From: Rhizaria sp. SCN 62-66
Taxonomy: Eukaryota > Rhizaria, unplaced
Direction: 5' to 3'
DNA length: 31,314 bases
Assembly: GCA_001724265.1 (NCBI GenBank)
Contig: MEDY01000359.1
Coordinates: forward strand, 1-31,314
Shown: positions 21,319-30,859 of the stretch, one piece after another
Layout of the letters: each line of letters opens with the position of its first letter
How positions within the stretch are numbered: position 1 is the first letter of the stretch
Notes under the pieces: generated by a model
The model's input: the letters and a program-made list of their open reading frames with translations, nothing else
What the model was told of the DNA's origin: nothing
Database searches by the model: none
Made by a program: the position numbers and the translations under genes

Positions 21319-21931
21319 CGTAATAGCGAAGTTGTATTACAAGAAACAAGTCTTTATTCAGGTTCCTCGCACTGATAATCAAGTCTCCGAGCGTGTTAAA
21401 GTTTCAGATCTCAAGTGACTGTGAGCACCCTGGGTCTGGGCGGCCCGCAAGCCGAACTGCGACGTCACAGACCTGGGTCGGAAATTTCTATCAGACACTT
21501 GCTGTTTCTACGGCGCATGCCCGCGTCTAAAACTTAAATGTGAAGGAAGCGGCGCTTATGTACTTTATTATGTTATTAGATTTTCAAGTCTAACGCCGTT
21601 CTTCGTCCCCATTTTCACTCGTAATCCAACGTTGACCCCACGTTGATATGTCCAAGCTACCCACAATATCTCTTTCTCTCTTCCACCCTTCGTCATTTCC
21701 TTATTTCAAAACCACTCTATATAGTATTCTCACACACGACATTTTCTTCACCCTGACATTGCTATTTCTTTCATTTGATTCGACTAACCACCTCAAATAT
21801 ATCTTCCGTAGACACAAACCCGTCCACTTTCCCAGCCTGCCCGTCGCTGCCAGCCCCCAAAAGCCCTCTCGCTGCCCCGCGTTTCCGCTTTTGCCCCTCG
21901 CCCCCGCCCTGCCCGCACCGTTTCCGCCACG
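21319..21931. promoter_or_regulatory. Intergenic: 3' flank of cdsA and promoter/leader of KCS
   Basis: 613 bases between codirectional genes. The first part is AT-rich and probably contains the end of the upstream transcript. From about 21810 the sequence becomes C-rich and pyrimidine-rich up to the KCS start, probably the 5' leader. I find no clear TATA box or RNA gene. Confidence 0.45.
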
Positions 21932-23976
21932 ATGCTCGCCTCCACCCCCGCCTCCGTGGTCACCTCGGCCCTCCGCGCCGCGCGCGCGACCCACGCCGTG
22001 ACCGTGTCCGCCGTCAAGACCTACTGCCCCGGCGCCGCCACCGCGACGCTCGCCACGGCGTCCCGCACGCTCACGGCCACCGCCGACGGCGCGCGCTTTA
22101 TCCGCGGCCTTGCAAGCGACTACGCGCGCGCGAACCCGCCCCTCGCGGCGCTGGTCACGACCTTCAACGCGCCCCTCGCGTGGCTCGCCGCCAACGCCGA
22201 CGCCACCGCGCGCAACCTCTCGTTCAAGAAGCCCCGCTCGAGCTACGACTCCGAAGTCGACGCCGAGGCCGAAGCCGAGCACGACTCGCGCGTCGGTTCG
22301 CTCCCGGCGCCCATGAACCCCGTCGCGGGCCGCTTCTGCGCCGCCTTCGAGCGTGCCGTTGCCTTCCCGCCCGCCGTGCTGCCAGTCACGCTGCTGCCGC
22401 CCTCGGCGCTCTCGGCCATCGGCATCAAGGCCAACCCGCCGCGCCTGCCGCTGTCGGACTCGTTCGCCGTCGTCGCCGCCGTCGCAGTCCTGCTTTTCCT
22501 GTTCTCGCGCCTCCTCAAGGGCGTCTCGGCCGCGCTCGGCCTCGGCCCCCGCCGCCATGCCAAGGGCCACGGCCCGCACAAGGGCACTGGCGTGGGCGCG
22601 CGCCCCAACGGCGTGGACCGCAGCGTGTTCCTGGTGGACATTGCGACGGTGGAGAAGTTCGACCCGCGCTGCGCGGTGACTCAGGCCCAGTGGTTCCCCC
22701 ACATCGTCAAGTACTTCGGCACCGAGCAGGAGGAGGTCGATTTCGACCGCAAGATCCTTGAGCGCAGCGGCATTAGCGAGACGACGCACCTGCCTCTGTC
22801 GATCCTGTCCAAGCCGCCGAACATCAACATCAAGACTGCGCGCCAGGAGAGCGAGACTGTCATGTTCGACGTCGTTAAGCAGCTGCTGGACCGCAACCGC
22901 ATCAAGCCGACCGACGTCGACATCCTCGTCGTCAACTGCTCTCTGTTCAACCCCACGCCCTCGCACGCCGCGATGATCATCAACCACTTCAAGATGCGCT
23001 CCGACATCGTGTCTTATTCCCTCGCCGGCATGGGCTGCTCCGCGTCCGTCCTCGCCACCGATCTGGCCAGTGACCTCCTCGCCACCTCGGCCAAGAAGGA
23101 CCCCATCGCCATCGTCGTCTCGTTCGAGAACCTCACTCAGAACCTCTACTTCGGCAAGGTCAAGCCCATGCACCTCGCCAACGTGCTCTTCCGCATGGGC
23201 GGCGCGGCTGTGATGCTGACCCGCTCCGCCAAGTCCGTGACGAAGCGCCACCCCGACGCCAAGTGGCGCCTCAACACGCTCGTGCGCGTGCACATTGGCG
23301 CCGACGACGCGGCCTACCAGTGCGTCTTCCAGGTGCGTCACACATTCTATCCCAAAACAAGAAACAAGAAAATTAATGATATGCTCATTTGATGTTTTCA
23401 TTCTCCATTTTCATTCATCCTGACTATTGCTCATTCACTTGTTTATTAAACTTTCTCTTGTTTTGCTTCATACAGGACTGCGACGACAAGAACCTGGTCG
23501 GCGTGTCGCTGTCCAAGGACGTGCCGCGCGTGGCGACCCGCGCGCTCACACTCAACATGTCTTCGCTCGGCCACCGCATCCTGCCCCTCTCGGCCAAGCT
23601 CGCGTACGCGGCGCGCGAGGTCATGCGTTCCGTGCGTACCAAGCTCTTCCGCCTCACCGGCGGCAGCGCCGAGGACGCCAAGAAGCGTTTCCCGCCCACG
23701 GTGCCCAACTTCAAGGCCGCAGTGGACTACTTCTGCATCCACGCCGGCGGCCGCGCGGTCATCGACGGCATCAAGGACACGCTCAGCCTCACCGAGAAGG
23801 ACGTCGAGGCCTCGCGCAGCATCCTGTACAAGTACGGCAACACCAGCTCCAGCTCCATCTGGTACGAGTTCCAGTTCACCGAGCGCAACAACCGGGTGAC
23901 CAAGGGGCAGAAGCTCTGGCAGATCGCCTTCGGCTCCGGCTTTAAGTGCAACTCCGCCGTCTGGGAGAAGCTCTAA
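21932..23976 (+). CDS. KCS: 3-ketoacyl-CoA synthase, FAE1/KCS type, 2 exons
   Basis: Exons 21932-23332 and 23476-23976 join in phase 0 to give 633 residues. KCS enzymes condense malonyl-CoA with a long acyl-CoA, the first and chain-length-determining step of very-long-chain fatty acid elongation at the ER. The catalytic triad is visible: C369 in SLAGMGCSAS, H556 in FCIHAGGRAV and N589 in KYGNTSSSSIWYE. Other family hallmarks are VSFENLTQNLYFG, NVLFRMGGAAVMLT, GADDAAYQCVFQ, LVGVSLSKDVPRVA and the C-terminal QIAFGSGFKCNSAVW. One clear membrane segment lies at about 178-194. The N-terminal 177 residues are Ala-rich and unlike plant KCS, which usually has a shorter two-helix N terminus. The ATG has A at -3 (CCACGATG). 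The stop is TAA. A 566-codon antisense frame over it is a GC-driven shadow. Confidence 0.95.
23333..23475 (+). other. Intron of the KCS gene
   Basis: 143 bases, AT-rich, donor GTGCGT and acceptor TTCATACAG after a pyrimidine tract. It lies between AAYQCVFQ and DCDDKNLVGVSLS, a junction that keeps the conserved KCS sequence continuous, so the splice is well supported by family knowledge. Confidence 0.93.
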
Positions 23977-25342
23977 GGAGGAGAAGATCTAGGTAGGAGA
24001 CGCTCTAAGTAGAGGTAGTTTGCGCGCTTTTATCCTGCGCTCTTAGAAGATCTTGCGAACTTACAGCTTGAAGTACTTAAGCGAAAGGACTTTGCTTGCG
24101 AACTTCAGAGAGCGAGACAAAGAGTGCCCTTTAACGTAACGTCTTTGCCACTCTTTGTTGCTGTTCAGTTAAGTCAAGTGGAGGCTTTAGTTCAGGTTCC
24201 GTTTTCCTTTATTTTTTTTTCGTTGTTTTTATTTTTGAAGCAGCAGTTCTATTAGTCGTAACGCAGGGATGCTGGTTGATACGAACTTAAACAACATGAG
24301 CTGCGTATGCGAAAGATAGAGCTGCTTCTTCGCTGTACATATTGAGTGGTTTAATCTCAACGTTTTTTCTTCGTCTTATAGTTTAATTTTTATCTTTCTC
24401 TCAAGCATTATCACGAGACGAATACTCTCCTGAGTCCCTTGTCACTTGCCTTTGCATACGTCGTCGTCAGTTGTCTTAGGTCATTACAGCAACACTTTGT
24501 TTACACACTTGCTACCACACATACTTACCTACATAATCATTGTTCGCTATTGCTCTAAGAACCGCTAGTACTTAGACATGACTCATAATAATAATAGCAG
24601 CGGTATTTAGCTTTGTAGTGTCGCGTAGCAAGTGTGCTTAGTCGTTTTTGTTCTGTCAATGCAATTGATGATGCCCTTATGCTTAAGTTACCACATGTTC
24701 ACAGGAAATGATGGTTTTTGTTGTGCTTGTTGGTGTTTTCTCTCTCCCTCTATCTTTTCTTTGCGTTTGCAACCTGTGACTTGTTTCTGTCTTTCTTTCT
24801 CTCTTTCTCTCTCTTTTGTATTCGTACGTTTATCATCATTTTCTTTCTTGTTGTTGCTACTGTTATCATTTTCAATCAATTCAATTCATAATATGCTGCT
24901 TTTATGTCAAAGTCAAAAGTAACGCATTGTTCGTTGTCGAGAAATAACACACACGTTCTCTGGCACATAACATAACTCTCTTAACATGACAACAGTTTGT
25001 TTCGCTTTCTACTGCTCACACAAGTGCTACTACATTTCCGCTATTAGGGGCATATTCGTGACGTCTAAGGCGCATTCAGCTCGCTGTCGTTGTTTTGTCG
25101 TGTGTTGTAATGTGAAGTTGCACGTTGATGATGTTGTTGTTTTTTAATGGTAATCTAAGTCGTGGTGGCACGAAGTGAACTCTTTCGCCTTTCATACACA
25201 ATGTACATTTACTAGTACAAGAACTATTCTGAATCAAAAAAATCTTTTTGTATTCGTCCAAAGTCAATCAATAAATAAGAGGTATAAGTAACAGCACTTC
25301 TTCAAACACACACACACAAAACTTAGCGTACTATCAAGGAAG
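23977..25342. other. Convergent intergenic region between KCS and the Oxa1-like gene
   Basis: 1366 bases between two 3' ends, AT- and pyrimidine-rich. It contains a CT-rich stretch near 24780-24825 and a short (CA)n run near 25305-25320. The only longer frames encode low-complexity Phe/Leu/Ser or Lys/Glu sequence and look non-coding. An ATACTTACCT string at 24530 resembles the start of U1 snRNA, but what follows does not. Confidence 0.6.
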
Positions 25343-27565
25343 TTACTGCTTGGGCACAGTGCGCGCGGCATGCTCCAGCAGCTCCACTGGCAGCGCCGGC
25401 AACACACGCCTTTGCCCCTTCCCAGTCCCATTGCCAGCGCCCGTCTTCGCGTTAACGCCGCGGTTCACTGCGCTCGCGTCAGCCCCGCCGGTGCTGCTGT
25501 TGCTGCTGGCGTTGAGGTGCGCGAGCGAGACGGGGAACGGCGCCACGGGCCCGGCGGCCGGCGCCGCGCCCGCGCCCGCCTGTAGCGGCGGCAGCGCGAC
25601 GGCCGCGGCGGCAAACGGCGGCCGCTCGAACCCGGCCAGGCGGCGCACGCCGGGCAGCTTGACGACGAGGCTCTGTGTGGCAGCCGTGGACATGGCAACG
25701 ATCCAGTACAGGAACAGCGAGGCCGGCAGGTGCAGCAGCAGCGGCGTCGCGGCTACGGCGCAGACCTGCAGCGTGGTGCTAAGTTTGGCCGCCATTGGGC
25801 TCAGACCAGCGCGGTTCACTCCGTTGCCGCCGCTCGCACTCGAACTCGAACTCGAATTGTCGCTAGAGCTATGAGCAGGAGCGCCAACGCCGCTGCTCGT
25901 GACTCTCGCGGTGGCGTTGTTCGTGTTAGAGCTGGCGCTCGCGGTGTTGTTGTTGTTGTTGGGGTCGGTGGGCGAGGGCGCGAAGCGGTGGAACGAGACG
26001 TTGATGTTGACGAGCGTAGCCGCCAGCGCCAGCAGCGGCAGCACCATTGTCTCGTCAGGCACAGTCAAGTCGGGCGCGAACCAGGGCCCCTCGGTGCGGA
26101 GGCCGTGGATCAGCGCCGCCGTTGCTGAGTCAGCAAAGTTCGTCAGTGAAGCCGCGCCGGAGGACGCCGCAGCTGCTGAGTCAGCGGTGGCGGAAACCAG
26201 ACCGCTCACAGTCGCTTCGCTGCTGCTTGCACTAAGTGAAGCCGCATTGTTGCTTAACGACGCCGAGTTGACTCCCGTGAATGCGTCCTTCGCATTGTAC
26301 GCAGTGTTGGCGGCGTTGCCGTTGCTGCCGCCGCTCAGACTGGGATGCGCGGTGTTGTTATCGTTTGCGATCGCGAGTAAGCGGCGACACGCTTGGTTGA
26401 AGGTGACGAACAGCGGAATCGACACGCACATGGGCGCCAGCAGCCGCAGCACGCTGACTCGGTGCATTTTGGCGTAGACGCGCAGCACGCGCAGCGCGGC
26501 CTGCGCGGCCTTAGCCTTGCCCGGCCGCGGGATGGCCACGGAGTCCGGCGGCAGCGCGAGCAGGGCCTGATACAACCCGCGCGTCTTGGCCAGCGGGGCC
26601 CTGAATCGCGCCACGCGCGCGGCGGCCCGGAGCTGAAAGGCGGCCACGGGGACGACCGCGAGGCGGAACACAAACGCGGCCAGGGCGAGGGACAGATACC
26701 ATGGCAGCCCCGTCGCGCTGTGGAGGGAGAGCAGGAACCGCTGGGCGGCCGCGATGGGTAGGGGCGAGGAGAGAGTGAGCAGGAGATCGCTGGCGGCTGA
26801 ATCGAGCGCCGTACTGCCGGGAAACGACGCAAACGCGGCCGCGTCTGATGAGTCAGCGGCGGCGGCGGCGGCGGAGTCGGCGAGCGGCGGAGTGGCTCTG
26901 ACGGTGTCGAAGAAGAATGTCGCGCCGCCGCTGGGACTTGCGCTGTTGCTAACACCGACACCGACGGCGGCGGTGGCGGCGTTGTTGGCGGCGTCTGTCG
27001 TTGTTGCAGCAGCAGCAGCGCTTGCGTCGGCAGAGGCAGCCGTCGTTGCTTTGCCGTTGCCAAGGAGTCCCCAAAACCACGCTTTGCGCGCCTGAGACGC
27101 TTTTGATGCATTGGTCTGTGACTGTGGGAGCGAGCGCGACAGACACTGCGACTGTGCGTGAGAAGCAGACGAGTCAGAGCTAGAGCTCGTCACCGAGCCA
27201 GTTGTGGCAGCGGGAGCAGCAGAGGACGCCGAGACAGAGGCTGAGGCAGAAATATTGCAAAATGCAACAGGGCCAAAGGTGGGGAGCGAGGGGGAGGACT
27301 CAGAGGCAGCAGCGAAGCCAGAGCGGGGCGTGCGGCTTGCACATGCTGTCAAAGAGCTCGCAACAGGAGTTAAAGCAGGAGAGAGCGCGGCAGAGTGCGC
27401 TTTGAGAGCAGTACCGGCGGCAGTGGCGCTGGGAGCCAAGGAGCGCATGTTGCTGTAGCTGTGGTTGTTACGAGCGATGAGCACGGCCGAGGTGGAAGTG
27501 CTGGAGACTGCGCTGGAGACTGCATGAGTAGCAGCCCGGGAGATGGCTGCTGAGCGTGCAAGCAT
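25343..27565 (-). CDS. Oxa1/YidC/Cox18-family mitochondrial inner-membrane insertase
   Basis: A 740-residue intronless protein. The N terminus (MLARSAAISRAATHAVSSAV) is a typical mitochondrial presequence, followed by about 240 Ser/Ala-rich residues. The insertase core begins near 270: TGLPWYLSLALAAFVFRLAV (first membrane segment, about 285-312), a basic loop with RVLRVYAKMHRVS, a second segment near 373-398 (LAPMCVSIPLFVTFNQACRR), the hallmark GPWFAPDLTVPD at 493-504, a third segment near 505-526, and a last hydrophobic block near 597-635 (LFLYWIVAMSTAATQSLVV). These proteins insert respiratory-chain subunits into the inner membrane. Two Asn/Ser/Ala-rich insertions (about 400-470 and 530-590) expand the loops well beyond the family's usual length. 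I cannot separate Oxa1 from Cox18 by eye. The C-terminal tail is Ala/Pro-rich and weakly basic. The stop is TAA. Confidence 0.85.
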   Translation of the reverse strand: MLARSAAISRAATHAVSSAVSSTSTSAVLIARNNHSYSNMRSLAPSATAAGTALKAHSAALSPALTPVASSLTACASRTPRSGFAAASESSPSLPTFGPVAFCNISASASVSASSAAPAATTGSVTSSSSDSSASHAQSQCLSRSLPQSQTNASKASQARKAWFWGLLGNGKATTAASADASAAAAATTTDAANNAATAAVGVGVSNSASPSGGATFFFDTVRATPPLADSAAAAAADSSDAAAFASFPGSTALDSAASDLLLTLSSPLPIAAAQRFLLSLHSATGLPWYLSLALAAFVFRLAVVPVAAFQLRAAARVARFRAPLAKTRGLYQALLALPPDSVAIPRPGKAKAAQAALRVLRVYAKMHRVSVLRLLAPMCVSIPLFVTFNQACRRLLAIANDNNTAHPSLSGGSNGNAANTAYNAKDAFTGVNSASLSNNAASLSASSSEATVSGLVSATADSAAAASSGAASLTNFADSATAALIHGLRTEGPWFAPDLTVPDETMVLPLLALAATLVNINVSFHRFAPSPTDPNNNNNTASASSNTNNATARVTSSGVGAPAHSSSDNSSSSSSASGGNGVNRAGLSPMAAKLSTTLQVCAVAATPLLLHLPASLFLYWIVAMSTAATQSLVVKLPGVRRLAGFERPPFAAAAVALPPLQAGAGAAPAAGPVAPFPVSLAHLNASSNSSTGGADASAVNRGVNAKTGAGNGTGKGQRRVLPALPVELLEHAARTVPKQ

Positions 27566-27699
27566 CGCGCGCCGCAGCGTTTCTAGACGAGGGCAGGGAG
27601 GACAAGTGCACGATAGGGTTGGGGGAAGGTGGACAGATCAGGTGGGGAGGAAGTGAGCTCAACTTTCGAAGGATAGAAAACCGTGAGGAGTCCGTCAAG
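27566..27699. promoter_or_regulatory. Short bidirectional promoter between two mitochondrial-type genes
   Basis: Only 134 bases separate the insertase ATG (minus) from the upstream candidate ATG of the ankyrin gene (plus). If the plus gene starts at 27952 instead, the gap is 386 bases. The segment is A/G-rich on the plus strand (near 27590-27700). No specific motif is recognised. Confidence 0.45.
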
Positions 27700-30544
27700 A
27701 TGCTGAGGAAACAGATTTCCAAAGTTTACACTGGACCTTTTGGTCAAATTCTAAAAAATACCACTTCAATCTCTTCCGAGACGCTCGTAACACATGTTTC
27801 GGGTATTGCTGCAGCCTCGCAATTCGCGACTGCTCCGTCACTGCCCACAGTCTCCGCCTCCCGCGCCTCCCTGCGCTCCACTAACGCTTCGCTTTTTACT
27901 GCAACCGCTGCGAGCGCGCAGCAGCGCTAGCAACAGGCCCTCACAGCGCTGATGAGCTCGCCCGCGGCCAAGCGCGGCGCGCTGCTGGCGCTGAAGTGGG
28001 TCGCAGCAGCAGCGCCCGCCCGCGCTTTCTCCGCTGCGGCTGCCAAGACACAGCAGCAGCGGCGCGCCCCGGGACAGATGCTGACTTGCAGCAAGCCTGC
28101 TGGTGGCTGCAGCACGGCTCTTGGCGCGTCTTTACTTGCAAAGGTACGTCTTATGAGTTTTTGTTTGCTCCATGTCCTGTTATTCCTTTGTGTTGATCAC
28201 TGCAATTCGACGATGAAAGACTCTCGGTGCACTATCTGCGCTAAATCACGCTACTGCTTTGTGACTAACTCATATCAAAACAATAGTTGGCTTCAGAAAC
28301 TTTAATTTAATTTTAAATCTATGTATACTAGTATTATTCTATATATTTGAATTCTCACCGCATCGCACTTATCCAAACTTCCTTGCTCTGTCGCTGCTGT
28401 TAGCCTGTTGTCGCCGCCGCCGCGGCCTCTGTGGCGACCGCCCCCGCGCGCGCCTTTGCCTCTGACCCGACGCTGACGGTGGGCCGCGGCCCCCGCGCGC
28501 GCACCTACGTTCTGCGGCCCTGGTGGAAGCGTCTTCTGCGCGCCCTCGGCATCGGCCTGGGTTCCATATGCGGCTTAGCTTTGGCGTACGGACTCTACGT
28601 GTACTGGGCGCCGCCGACATTCTGGCTCTACGCCGCCGCCATCTGGGCGCAGAAGCCCGCGCTGTTTGCGCGCCTTGCCGCCTGGGGGCTCGACCCCAAC
28701 GTCAAGGGCTTCGGCGGCTACAGCCCACTGCACTTACTGGTCGACAGCGACGACCTGACCCCCGGCTGCGACGCTCGCATCCGCGCCCTCATCGACGCCG
28801 GCGCGGACCCCAACGCGCGCGGGCCCGGCGGGCTGACGCCGCTGCACGTGCTGGGCGTGTCGCTTGTCGGCCGCAGCGTCTTTGACCGCGTCGACCCTCT
28901 CAGCCCGCAGTTCGTGCTCGCGGCCGCGCGAGCCCTGTTAGCCTCAGGTGCGGACCCGAACCTCGCCACGGACAACGGCGGACGGTTCCTCCACTCGCTC
29001 TGCTTCTCTAAGGGGCTCGCGTCGCTTGTGCACGAGCTTAGCGATGCGGGGGCGGACTTGGAGGTCCAGGACTCGTTATCCTACCGGCCCCTTCACTATG
29101 CAGTCGTCAACGATGACGCTTCGCTCGTCGCCGCGCTGCTCCAGCGGTACGCAAACAAAAGATATATCTTACAGTGATAAAAAACACACACATTGGATTA
29201 TTGTAATGAATTTCTATGCCGTTGTATGTCTATTTTTTAATGTTATACCAGTCTTGTTACTTAATTTTATACTGCATTTTGTCTTTTTGCTGCTGCGAAT
29301 ACAGCGGCGCCGACCCTGCCGCGCCGCTGCTGGCCGAGCACGGTGTGAGTCCGCTCGTGCTGGCCGTCAAGAGCGGCTGCAACCAGGCCCTGCGCGCGCT
29401 GCTCGACGGCGGCGCCGACCCCAATTACAACCCCCCGCCACCTGCCGTCACCAACCGCGGCCTCGACGGGGACGAGAGCGCCGCCTACTATGGCTCCCTG
29501 GGCAGCGCCTCGCCGCTCGCGATTGCGGTTGCCAACAACAGCTTTGAGGCCGTGCGCCTGCTGCTGGAGCGCGGCGCCAAGGTGACCAAGGAGGAGAACG
29601 AGGCGTTGCTGCTCCGCAAGGCGCAGATGCTCAACACCAGCGGCGGCGGCGGTGCGCCCAGCGGCTACGCTGCGTTTCCTGGACTGCAGCAGCAGCAGCC
29701 GCAGCAGCCGCCGTTTGGCGCGTACAACGCGTATGGCGCGTATCCGGGCGGCTATCCTGGTCCGCAGCAGCAGCAGCCGCCGCCGATGTACGCCGGCAAT
29801 CCCGGCAGCATGAGCAGTATGCATCAGCACCAGCAGCCTCAGCAGCAGCAGGACCCGCAGCAGGTGTTGCAGCAGCTGCAGAGCATCATCGCCGCCGGCA
29901 ACAGCGCCGGAAGCAACCCCAAGGCCGCGGCCGCGAGCGCGCACCTCGCCAGCATGACCGGCGGCCTGGACGCCGGCCACGGCCACGGCAGCGGCGGCTT
30001 TGCTGGTAACCCCTATGCCGGCCAGAACTTCGGCGGCGCGTACGGCAACGTGACCCCCTTACCCCACGGTACTTACCCTGGCGCTCCCGGCGCTTACCCA
30101 GGTGCTCCCGGCGCTTACCCAGGTGCTCCCGGCGCTTACCCAGGTGCCCCTGGCGCTTACCCGGGCGCGCCTGGCGCCAACGGCGGATACGGCGGCTTTA
30201 ATCCCGCTGCCGCCCCCGCTGCCGCTGCTGGTGCAACTGTTGGCGGCGTCGCTGGCGCTGGCTTCAACCCTGCTGCCTATGGACTTAGCCCGAGCCCGTC
30301 CAACCCGTACCTGAACCACAGCAGCGCCGGCGGGAGTGCGGGCGCTGGCACTGGCATGTTCATGGGTAAGCCCACCGGCGGCGCAGCGGCAGGCGGCGGC
30401 GCGGGAGGCGGCTTGAGTTCCGGTAGCGCGTCGCGCGACCAGCAGGCTCTGCTGCGGATGCTGATGAACCCGGACGCGGACCCGCGTGCCGGGGTCAGCA
30501 CGCCCGAGGTCGGCGCCGGTGAGGGCAGGGGGCGCGGCAAGTGA
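27700..30544 (+). CDS. Membrane-anchored ankyrin-repeat protein, mitochondrial-like N terminus, 3 exons, possible in-frame TAG
   Basis: Exons 27700-28143, 28404-29146 and 29305-30544 give 808 codons. TAG at 27928-27930 (codon 77) interrupts exon 1. A standard-code start would be ATG 27952 (724 residues), whose N terminus MSSPAAKRGALLALKWVAAA then PARAFSAAA also looks like a mitochondrial presequence. I prefer 27700 weakly, for its A at -3. Using the 808 numbering, a membrane helix lies at 195-215 (ALGIGLGSICGLALAYGLYV), preceded by Arg/Lys/Trp-rich sequence. Ankyrin repeats span about 235-490 (GYSPLHLLVDSDD, LIDAGADPNARGPGGLTPLH, ALLDGGADPNYN, AVRLLLERGAKVTKEE). The second intron cuts inside a repeat and splicing restores LLQRGADPAAPLL. 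The tail is Gln/Pro/Gly/Tyr-rich with five GAYPGAP-type repeats and resembles a prion-like disordered region. Function unknown; probably a scaffold on a mitochondrial membrane. The stop is TGA. Confidence 0.75.
27928..27930 (+). other. In-frame TAG in first exon of the ankyrin gene (weak case)
   Basis: The frame reads GCG CAG CAG CGC TAG CAA CAG GCC CTC and stays open from 27700 across the TAG into the accepted exon. Gln codons flank it. Because ATG 27952 downstream could be the true start, this TAG may simply lie in the leader or end a uORF. Confidence 0.35.
28144..28403 (+). other. Intron 1 of the plus-strand ankyrin gene
   Basis: 260 bases, AT-rich toward its 3' end, donor GTACGT and acceptor CTGCTGTTAG, phase 0. 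It joins ALGASLLAK to PVVAAAAASVATAPARAF. There is no ATG between the acceptor and the membrane helix, which supports joining exon 1 to the ankyrin exons. Confidence 0.7.
29147..29304 (+). other. Intron 2 of the plus-strand ankyrin gene
   Basis: 158 bases, AT-rich, donor GTACGC and acceptor CGAATACAG. The split codon CG|C gives Arg and rebuilds an ankyrin consensus, AALLQRGADP, so the junction is well supported. Confidence 0.9.
30068..30172 (+). repeat. Five 21-bp tandem repeats encoding G(A/T)YPGAP
   Basis: Five in-frame 21-base units encode GTYPGAP once and GAYPGAP four times, followed by GANGGYGG. Units two to four are nearly identical in DNA, so the expansion looks recent. It belongs to the disordered tail of the plus-strand ankyrin protein. 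Confidence 0.95.
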
Positions 30545-30746
30545 CGTCAGGTCACTAGTCAGCAAACGAAGCGAGCGACGAAGTAACACAGTGCAAGTTT
30601 TGGTTACAGTGTCAGTAGTAGGTTGTCTCAGGATACTGTTGTAAGCTTTGCGTGATATGAAGATTGTTTGGTGAGGTCATTTACAAATATTTATGTGGGT
30701 TTTAAGCTATATTGGCGTTTTTAGCGCAATTTGTGATGTATCAAGT

Positions 30747-30774
30747 GTGTGGTCGCTGTTTCTAGCGACCACAC
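30747..30774. repeat. Perfect 11-bp inverted repeat (hairpin) in the ankyrin gene 3' flank
   Basis: GTGTGGTCGCT at 30747-30757 and AGCGACCACAC at 30764-30774 are exact reverse complements around the 6-base loop GTTTCT. It begins about 200 bases after the TGA, so it is probably within the 3' UTR. Confidence 0.9.
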
Positions 30775-30853
30775 TGTTGCTTTCTGGAGAGTGAATCATT
30801 GTTGTGAAGCAGGTATTATCGAAGCTAAAACACCTTCTGTGGCCATTGATAGT

Positions 30854-30859
30854 AATAAA
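30854..30859 (+). promoter_or_regulatory. Candidate polyadenylation signal AATAAA
   Basis: A canonical hexamer about 310 bases downstream of the ankyrin gene stop and about 80 bases after the hairpin. Whether this organism uses AATAAA is unknown; I saw no equally clear copy after the other genes. Confidence 0.35.

Noticed and set aside
21701-23401. 566-codon minus-strand frame opposite KCS
   Set aside because: The plus strand carries an unmistakable KCS with triad and splice junction. The antisense frame is Arg/Gly/Val-rich with no family resemblance and reads through AT-rich flanks.
24530-24560. U1 snRNA candidate starting ATACTTACCT
   Set aside because: Only the first ten bases match. The sequence after them lacks the conserved U1 stem-loops.
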